This document shows, piece after piece, positions 8,256-14,462 of a stretch of DNA of 14,462 nt. A program made the translations under genes and the position numbers. The stretch spans positions 1 through 14,462 of the forward strand of contig RBNI01004213.1 in assembly GCA_003990745.1 (NCBI GenBank). Direction: 5' to 3'. Below the pieces are notes generated by a model. That model was not told where the DNA came from, searched no databases, and saw nothing but the letters and a program-made list of their open reading frames with translations. Source of the DNA: Jimgerdemannia flammicorona. Its lineage: Eukaryota; Mucoromycota; Endogonomycetes; Endogonales; Endogonaceae. How positions within the stretch are numbered: the first letter of the stretch is position 1; every line of letters starts with the position of its first letter.

Positions 8256-8701
8256 TCATAGACATTTGCACAATCTTATTATATATCGGAAATATCGGAA
8301 AGTAATTCTATAATTTGCCACCAATAAACTAGAATCTATGGAGTTGCACCATAATCAATAGGTTCGAGGAGTCTTCGCATGACAGAATAAATGGGCAAAT
8401 TCAAATTGACAAATTCACTCACCATCAACAGCTGCCAGATTCTGGAAATATATTGCGCACGACATGCATTCTGACGTTAGCACCCGGAACATTTCCTTAA
8501 TATCGTGCGTCACCGCAACCACGAGATCGAATAATGGCCGCACAGTGTACAATCCAGTTCTTTGCCGTCTGAAATACAGACGAGCAGAAATAAAAGCGAA
8601 ATGCTGGTGAACGCTTACGGATCAAACGGAGACGTGATCAACTTTAGGCTATGGAAGGCATCAAAGGTAAATTTATGACAGAACGCTTCCATGTTGTCCA
8701 T
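8256..8701 (-). CDS. Small three-exon gene of unknown family (102 aa)
   Basis: Exons: 8701-8619, 8568-8423 and 8335-8256; introns 50 nt (GTAAGC...TTTCAG) and 87 nt (GTGAGT...CCATAG). Phases match (2, then 1) with no internal stop, and an in-frame TAA lies just upstream of the ATG. The protein begins MDNMEAFCHKFTFDAFHSLK, continues with GLYTVRPLFDLVVAVTHDIK and EMFRVLTSECMSCAIYFQNL, and ends FRYIIRLCKCL. No signal peptide, mixed helical, three Cys in the middle and two near the end. The last exon is the least certain, since other acceptors exist. It is intact, unlike its left neighbours. No family is recognised. It was found by splice signals, because no single exon is long. Confidence 0.5.
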
Positions 8702-9197
8702 TTCTGTCCAGGTTTATCTTGTGAAAAGAAAGACAATGTTCCTGTGAGACAAATTGCTACCAGAGAGCTGGCACTGTGTTCCATCCTGAAATTGGGTGGA
8801 TTTTATCCCATATAAAAGTGACAACAACGGCATCTCAATGATTCCAAGGAAATATGTTGTACAGGACGTCGTTAAATCTTGCCAATGCCTTAATCATGTT
8901 CGTTTCGCGCGCAGCGCGGGTGTAGTTCCGTATGTACATATGGCCCGAGATACAAGCGAGAAAAGGAATCAAACGAATTTCAGAACGAATGTGGGATAAT
9001 TACAACCGCAAAAAAAAAAAAGCCTACTTCAGTTGGTAAAACGGGAGAAAAACGGTGAAAATCTTGTATAGTAATTTTCTTTTCTTTTCAAAAAGGAGAT
9101 GTGTGAGCACGCAGTTCGGCCGATCACCGAAGACACCATAATACGCGCCGTGATCCGATGTTTGCGCCTTGGAGAGCTTGGAACCAAGCGACCGAGT
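8702..9197. other. Intergenic, no gene supported
   Basis: Upstream side of the 8256-8701 gene and downstream side of the DOMON gene. A 67-codon plus-strand ORF (8796-8999) has no motif. TATAAAAG occurs on the plus strand at about 8811-8818 without a following gene. A run of 12 A lies at 9010-9021. Confidence 0.4.
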
Positions 9198-10717
9198 TTA
9201 ACTTTGTGTTATCACAACTGTCTCGACGTGTTGTCTGTCCTTGTAGCGACACCAGGCGACAACCTGGCGCCAGGTAAGGATGAGGAAAAGAACGCCCTGG
9301 ACAGCGAGCCAGGAATAGTAGGCGTAGAACCAGGGTGCGGACAGCATGTACAGGTCCATGCCGAGCGAGATCTGGATATAACTGAGGATGAGCAGCACAA
9401 AACCAAAGACGATGTGAATGTAGTTGCGGATGGGGCGGCGCCTGCGGTTCGGATTGAAGAAGTGGTGGATGAACCAACCGAGGGAGATTTGGAGAAGGAT
9501 GGCAGAGCAGATGGTGATGCCGAGGATCTGGTGGGAGCAAAGAAAATGAATGGAAATCATACAATATTCAGTTAGTTGAGTGGGATATGGCAAGTGAATA
9601 TACATGAATCTGAATCTGTACCTGATGGACTGATGCCGGCCGATCGGGGAAGCTCAACAGGAAGCCAAGAATGAAGCCAGCAATGATCAGAACCAAGGCG
9701 GTGACTTGAATAATCCAATGCTTCATCACCCAATTGTTAATATGGCGCCCGAAACGCGCGAGGAAGATGCTATTAAATGTGTTGGATAGAGTAACATTAG
9801 TTGCAATGTCGTATTTTCAGGCCATAGAAACACCGAATGAAGAGAATAAGTAAACACTCACGCTGATGGAACCAAGGCGCCCAATGCGACGAACATGATA
9901 ATGCCGTGCGCAATGGTCATATAATCCGTGACCGTCAAACCGGTCGGTGGGGGGCCGAAGTTTGGTATGGAGGTCGGGGTGCTAGTGGCAGTTGCTGTGG
10001 CCAGGGGCTTGGTGAGGTCGAGGCTGAACTCTCCTTTGGCGTCATGCCGGTCGAAGGTGGTGTCTATAGTGTCGGTGGCGGGCTTGTTCAGGGCGTAGGA
10101 CCAGAGAAACTGTTTGGTGGCGGTGTTCACGGTCGAATCCGGCAGCACCTGCGGGCGGGTGAAGGAGAAGGCAAGTTGGTTGTTCGAGATAGTGGTCTTC
10201 CCAATTGTCAGTCCGGTCTGGTTCGCCAAGGCTTTGGGAATCTGGAAGTTGGTCGCCTTGCGGCGCGAAATCATCACGCTTTTATTATCGTTTTTGATCC
10301 AGATGACATTCAGTTCGGGCCCGATCATTGCTTTGCCGAAGCCGAGACCAATCCAGCTAATGAGTGAAAGGGCAAGGATCTTAGTTAGTGGGTTCTGTCA
10401 GTTGCACCAACTTTGGCTTCAAACACATTGTTAAGGCCAACTTACCCAATGCTTACCGTTGACGCGACGCTTATTGTCACGGTTTGCTTAACACTGTCGA
10501 GCGTGAAGTAGAAGCACGAGAATGGACTGCAGTAGTAATCGCCCGTCAAGGCGGCTAGTATATGAGAGAGAGCATCGTTAGATCACGATACATCACTTGA
10601 GAAAGCTTTCCCGTGGCTTTGAGATGAAGGCGAAAAAGACTGACGCTCACCGGAGCTCCTCGTCGCGGCCAGCGCAACCAATAACAGAACCCATATCATA
10701 GATCGCATGTTTGCCAT
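9198..10717 (-). CDS. DOMON (cellobiose dehydrogenase-type cytochrome) - cytochrome b561 membrane protein
   Basis: Exons: 10717-10651, 10554-10446, 10356-9862, 9769-9622 and 9527-9198; introns 96, 89, 92 and 94 nt, all phases consistent, 382 residues. One intron has a textbook CACTAAC branch. Residues 1-23 are a signal peptide. A DOMON domain follows (about 25-170): YYCSPFSCFYFTLD, SIGWIGLGFGKAMIG, WSYALN and RHDAKGEFSLDLT. Met69 and His163 sit where heme ligands are found in the cellobiose dehydrogenase cytochrome, so heme binding is likely but inferred. A Ser/Thr/Pro linker (about 178-195) leads to a cytochrome b561 part with five membrane spans. His209, His241, His272 and His311 match the four di-heme ligands. 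Such proteins are thought to pass electrons across the plasma membrane to extracellular acceptors. There is no flavin domain. It is intact with no frame breaks. Confidence 0.92.
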
Positions 10718-11300
10718 GTCCAGGTTTTCAAACTTCCAGCTAGTGTGTATGTATACCGGGAACCAGAAGAAGGCTGTCTGTTGTGTGGTTGTCCGTTCAA
10801 GTCAGGGGTTCAGTCAAATTTTGATGATGTAATCCGTGCGAAATTTAAAAAAGTAATTATATAATTACCTTATATCTATTTGGATTGGTACCTTTTTGAA
10901 AAATTTCATCTCATATAGTAAGACAAGCCATCCCTAAAATACCCGAAAAGGAGGCTTCCGCCAACCACAGCAAATACACCAAATTACACCACCACAAACA
11001 TAAACAGACCCATGCTGTCATCTTTGTCCTGTGGTAATAAAAATAAAAAATAAATAAAAACGTCAAATCATTCTGAAATTGAGTCAAACCACCGCTAAAT
11101 TCGGAGGGCTATCGCATTGGCCGCTGCCGAAATGAACCCGATCGGGCACACTCAGGGCCTCACGGTCTCGTCTCATGAAAAGGCAGCGGTGATCTTACAA
11201 TATTTTACACAAAATTGGCAGCAACGTGGACAATCTACTAGCACTGCCTGTGGCTTTATTAAAGCTGTTCGATGCGGACGATCTCATTATTTCAAATGCA
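10718..11300. other. Intergenic; promoter side of the DOMON gene, weak coding signal
   Basis: About 10740-10900 should hold the DOMON gene promoter; no clear TATA box was fixed. At 11117-11330 plus, two short frames look partly coding (NPIGHTQGLTVSSHEKAAVI; VDNLLALPVALLKLFDADDL), but they are out of frame with each other and lack a sound model. AT-rich simple sequence lies at 11035-11060. Confidence 0.35.
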
Positions 11301-11648
11301 TCAATTTATTGTTTTATCTGATATCTTAGAAATTGTGCAGGCACAGGTATTTCGGTCATTTGAGGCTGCCGAGTCAGCGAATGATAGCCGGAACTCCTGT
11401 TCCCCTGAAAATCTCGCAAAAAAATTCGCAACGCTTACTGAATTTGATGCTGTAGGTAGAGGGAAGAAAGGACTCTTTTGCAGGCCAAACTCGTTTGTCA
11501 GGGCATCTATGGACGTGCTTTCCACTCGAAAATGGATCAAGCCTTCATTTAAACATACCTGGCCATAGATGCCCATCCAGTACGACGAGGCGGACAAACA
11601 CGGACACGTGGGGCAAGAACCGCACGTGAGAGGATGCTTGTCTGTCAT
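11301..11648 (-). CDS. Doubtful small ORF with Cys-rich N-terminus (115 aa)
   Basis: Open from ATG 11648, after a pyrimidine-rich leader, to TAA. The N-terminus reads MTDKHPLTCGSCPTCPCLSA, with four Cys in a CxxCxxCxC pattern that could bind metal. A good donor (GTATGT) at 11558 suggests it may be spliced instead: joined to the acceptor at 11405, it would give a 62-residue protein ending LRYQIKQ (TAA at 11308-11306). I cannot choose between these, and it may not be a gene. No family is recognised. Confidence 0.25.
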   Translation of the reverse strand: MTDKHPLTCGSCPTCPCLSASSYWMGIYGQVCLNEGLIHFRVESTSIDALTNEFGLQKSPFFPLPTASNSVSVANFFARFSGEQEFRLSFADSAASNDRNTCACTISKISDKTIN

Positions 11649-12108
11649 CCGTTTGTAGAGGCTGGACAGATGTAAACTTTAGGAGGAAGAGGTGGTGGGT
11701 GAGAAGAGGACAGGAAGGTTACAACTAATTAGTACACATGAGAATTCAGGACAGACCCCCCTTCCCCTGCTGAACAGACAATGGAGGGAGCTGGGTAATG
11801 ATGAGAAAGGCTTTGCTAAGGATAAAATATGGATTGATGATTGAGCTAAATATACTTTGGTGGTATAGTTACATATGTGAGCTAATAATAATATTATCAG
11901 CAAAGATATTAATGATGCTTAGTATTTATAATCTTTATATATATATATATTTTATATTGTTAATTTATAAAACAGATTATAATTTATATCATATTTCTGT
12001 TTATTACTACTCAGAAGATAATTATTATTTATTTAATAAATAATTTCTCATTATTAGTACTTTTAAATAAATTAAATCAATTTAAATTAAATTGAATTAG
12101 AGTTGATT

Positions 12109-12151
12109 AAATTGAGATTTAATTCAATTCAATCAAATTAAATCTCAATTT
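12109..12151. repeat. Perfect 16-bp inverted repeat
   Basis: Left arm AAATTGAGATTTAATT (12109-12124) and right arm AATTAAATCTCAATTT (12136-12151), with an 11-nt loop. G and C positions also match, which makes simple AT-richness a weaker explanation. Confidence 0.7.
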
Positions 12152-12185
12152 TGAAGTTCAGTTTAAATCTATTTTTGAAAAATTT

Positions 12186-12304
12186 AATAACTTAATTAAA
12201 ATATATTTAAATTTAATAAATTTTAGCTTATTATATTTATCTTATTTAGATAAATCTAGTATAATAAATAATATTAAATTTGGATATATTTTTATTAAGT
12301 TATT
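12186..12304. repeat. Imperfect fold-back (33-bp arms, 119 bp overall)
   Basis: Arms 12186-12218 and 12272-12304 pair at 30 of 33 positions. The three mismatches are one A/T change and an adjacent CC/TT pair, the kind of change RIP makes. The 53-nt centre is itself partly self-complementary (ATTTATCT near 12233-12241 with AGATAAAT near 12249-12256). It could be a remnant of a terminal-inverted-repeat or fold-back element. Confidence 0.6.
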
Positions 12305-12889
12305 ATATATAATAGTTCTAGTTTTTTTATATAATAAAGTAACTAAATCTAAGAGGTTCTAGTGAGTCTAAAGTAGCTCAAAGAGATGTTTAAAGATTTA
12401 AATAGTCTTGAAGAATTTTTAAGTAAAATATTCTGAGCTTTATTTAAGTAAATAGAAAAGATATTTATAATAGATCTAAAAGAATCAAAAGAAAAACCAA
12501 GAAAGTAATCTTAATAAAAAATAACTAATATAGTTCTATAATATTCTAAGAAGTTCTATAGCTAACTAAGATAAAATATTTAATACTAAGAAAAGATAAG
12601 AATATTTTAGTGAAGTTTTAGTATTAAGAAAGAATTTCTAAGTATTTAAAAAGTATTAAAATATACATTGTAAAATATTTAAAAAAAGATAAAGAAAGGC
12701 TAGAGCAAAGATATAAAAGATAAACTATATATAATTAAGAAATTATTATAATATATTTTTAAATATAATTTAACTTTTTTTATTTTTATTTTTAGTAATT
12801 TATATCTATATGGATTTTTTAGTTACTATAAATAATATTTAATACTTAACTTATATATATTATAACATTTTAGCATAGTTTATTTCTTT

Positions 12890-13263
12890 TCTCTGTCTTT
12901 CCTGAATATTCTATAACCTTCCAGCACTTTCCGCATACTTAGAAATCCCCTTCTTGGTGCCGAGCAGTAACTAGTACTTATTTAGCTAGTCACAGAATAT
13001 CCTGAAAACTTGTAAAACTTTATTTATCATCATTTATCATCTTTGCCGAGAACTTTCCTCTTGGCATTTTCTTTTGATTTCTCAGATCCTTCTGGATCTT
13101 TCCTTCAGATCTTATATAAATATCCCCTTTATTCTCATAAATAAAGCTCAGAATATTTTCTCTCAGAAATCCTTCGAGAACACTTGAATCCTTAGTATCT
13201 CTTCGAGCTACTTAGGACTACCAGAACTAGTCACTTTCTTATTTAGAAACTAGAACTGTTACA
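12890..13263 (+). mobile_element. LTR-like segment of a retrotransposon (3' end defined, 5' end not)
   Basis: Ordinary base composition returns here. TATATAAA (13113-13120) and AATAAA (13140-13145) fit the U3/R signals of an LTR. The segment ends in TTACA (13259-13263), followed at once by TTGGTAGCAGCAG, which resembles a tRNA primer-binding site. Gag begins about 70 nt later. Only one LTR is in the window, so the 5' boundary and target duplication cannot be set. Confidence 0.45.
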
Positions 13264-13277
13264 CTTGGTAGCAGCAG
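13264..13277 (+). other. Possible primer-binding site
   Basis: CTTGGTAGCAGCAG directly after the presumed LTR end. It resembles the TGGTA-type primer-binding sites of Ty3/gypsy elements, but the matching tRNA cannot be checked here. Confidence 0.35.
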
Positions 13278-13331
13278 TTAAGTTACACCTAGCCTTATTA
13301 AGACATCTCTCAAGATATCAGTCACAACACT

Positions 13332-14099
13332 ATGGAGGACAATGGGTAGAATCCTTCATATAGTACCTATGGTTCAGGCAATGTCTCATACAATCAGCAA
13401 GAAGAAGAGGAACAGCAAAACTCTACTCAGTCAAACAGAGCCATCGAGAGTCTTTTGCAGACCGCATTAGCTCAGATTGCTCAACTTCAAGAACATATAA
13501 AAAGAAAGAAAAGCAAGGCCTCTGCTCATACCTCTGCACCTTCACTGATATCAATACATCTGACAGTAGTTACTATCAAGTCTCAGAAGCTCAACACCTT
13601 TGATGGTCAAAGAGGAGGACTGTCTACTGATACCTGGCTTTTCCAATTGAAATAATATGGAGAACTGACCAATTTGAAAGAAGCAATACTAGTCCAATTT
13701 GCCACTACACTCCTCTGAGAGAATGCTGCAATCTAGTGGTGAAATCATGTCCAGAATACCAGATTCTCTGGCCGAATCAAGACCTGGAGTGAATTCTCTG
13801 ATACTATTCAAGGCCAATTCAAACCAGTCAATAGCACTAAGGCCGTGTGAGACTATCTGGCAAATGTCAAACAACTCAAGTCTGTGTAAGCATACAATGT
13901 ATAATTCCTATCAATCCTGCTAGAATTACTACATATTACTAAAGACAAAAAGGTTGACAAGTACATCCAAGGCCTGAAAGGTCAAACCCAAGTTCATGTT
14001 GAACTAGAAGAACTCAAGGACTGTAATAACTCTCACTTCTATCCCTCTCTTATCCTTTGGGTAATTAGGGAAGTGGACTATTACTTAGAGACTTAGTAC
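13332..14099 (+). mobile_element. Degenerate Ty3/gypsy-type Gag
   Basis: From ATG at 13332 one frame reads as a retrotransposon Gag with several stops. The first is TAG after five codons. A Gln-rich coiled stretch follows (LQTALAQIAQLQEHIKR), then LNTFDGQRG...DTWLFQL, ENAAI-stop-W, DTIQGQFKPVNSTKAV-stop-DYLANVKQLKSV, and DKKVDKYIQGLKGQTQVHVE. Order and spacing match the Gag (retrotrans_gag) domain. Stops sit where CAA/CAG, CGA or TGG codons would be expected, fitting C-to-T damage on either strand. The element is dead. No protease, reverse transcriptase or integrase lies in the window. Confidence 0.8.
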
Positions 14100-14462
14100 A
14101 CAATGTGTACCAAGAAGCCTTCAGTTGAGGAAGTGCTCGCTTTAAGTAGTTGTAGTGGCAGTGCCTTATCTTTCAAAGGTCTTTCTTATGTGCCTTATCT
14201 TTCAAAGATCTTTCTCTTGTGCCCTATTTCGAGGGTCTTGTTCTTTGCTATGTACAGACTGAATTTGCCTTGGAATTCAGGTTCAATGGGTTTACTTAAG
14301 TCTTTGGGGATTTATATACTGGTCTCAGTTCTGGCAGAAGTTAGCTAGGCTTCTGGAGTTTAGTCAGAAACACTAGAGTCACTTAGATGTCATTACTAAG
14401 ACTCAGGGGAATGTGTGTGTATGGGGGGGGACTTGATTCTTGTATCAAGGACTGAACTAAAA
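14100..14462. other. Right edge, no gene supported; 29-bp tandem repeat
   Basis: Three units start at 14161, 14190 and 14219 with GTGCCTTATCTTTCAAAG or a decayed form (two near-identical, the third diverged). A plus-strand ORF of 81 codons (14103-14348) covers it but shows no Gag, zinc-knuckle or protease motif. It may be the rest of the element after Gag or a rearrangement within it. A run of eight G lies at about 14424-14431. Confidence 0.5.

Larger units (their letters stand above)
11815..12890. mobile_element. Extremely AT-rich block, probably RIP-degraded repeat
   Basis: By eye well over 80% A+T for about 1 kb, rich in TA, TAA and ATTTA words, with C and G only scattered and stop codons in every frame. 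It runs straight into the LTR-like segment and the stop-riddled Gag, so it is best read as transposon sequence driven AT-rich by repeat-induced point mutation. No coding region or repeat family can be read in it. Confidence 0.65.

Noticed and set aside
9099..10367. Plus-strand ORFs of 153-158 codons
   Set aside because: Antisense shadows of the DOMON-b561 exons.
11798..12043. 81-codon ORF in the AT-rich block
   Set aside because: Composition-driven Ile/Tyr/Leu reading with no motif.
1..14462. CRISPR arrays, bacterial operons, rRNA or tRNA genes
   Set aside because: No spaced palindromic repeats, no operon-like gene packing, no rRNA or cloverleaf sequence found.

Overview
The window looks like a piece of a filamentous fungal genome, most likely Ascomycota. 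Genes carry short GT-AG introns (about 50-110 nt, a few up to 210) with CTAAC-like branch sites. There is a DOMON/cytochrome b561 oxidoreductase of fungal type. A very AT-rich block ends in an LTR-retrotransposon Gag whose stop codons mostly look like C-to-T changes, as left by repeat-induced point mutation (RIP). No bacterial gene organisation is seen. The species cannot be named from the sequence.

Layout. 1-1300: a minus-strand gene (457-1192) for a secreted tyrosine/lysine/aspartate repeat protein, rebuilt here from two exons, with a TATA box and an A-tract upstream. 2000-3900: a minus-strand four-exon gene (2382-3879) of unknown family, with three one-base frame breaks and one stop, plus a smaller coding-like fragment at 2021-2242. 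3900-5020: non-coding, with a 17-bp tandem repeat, a complete hammerhead ribozyme fold on the minus strand (4457-4515) followed by an AT-rich tail, and a degenerate ~60-bp satellite (4829-5017). 5214-6615: a plus-strand seven-exon gene of unknown family with one frame break. 6935-7786: a broken BTB-domain gene. 8256-8701: a small three-exon gene on the minus strand that no long ORF reveals. 9198-10717: an intact five-exon DOMON-cytochrome b561 gene on the minus strand. 11301-11648: a doubtful cysteine-rich ORF. 11815-14462: an AT-rich block with fold-back hairpins, then an LTR-like segment and a degenerate Ty3/gypsy Gag.

The genes do not form a pathway. The most notable observations are the hammerhead ribozyme, the spliced tyrosine-rich repeat protein, and seven frame breaks in three genes that all need exactly one added base. 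The last pattern suggests either missing bases in the assembly or shared decay. Exon models were made by hand from splice signals and phase and have not been checked against transcripts.
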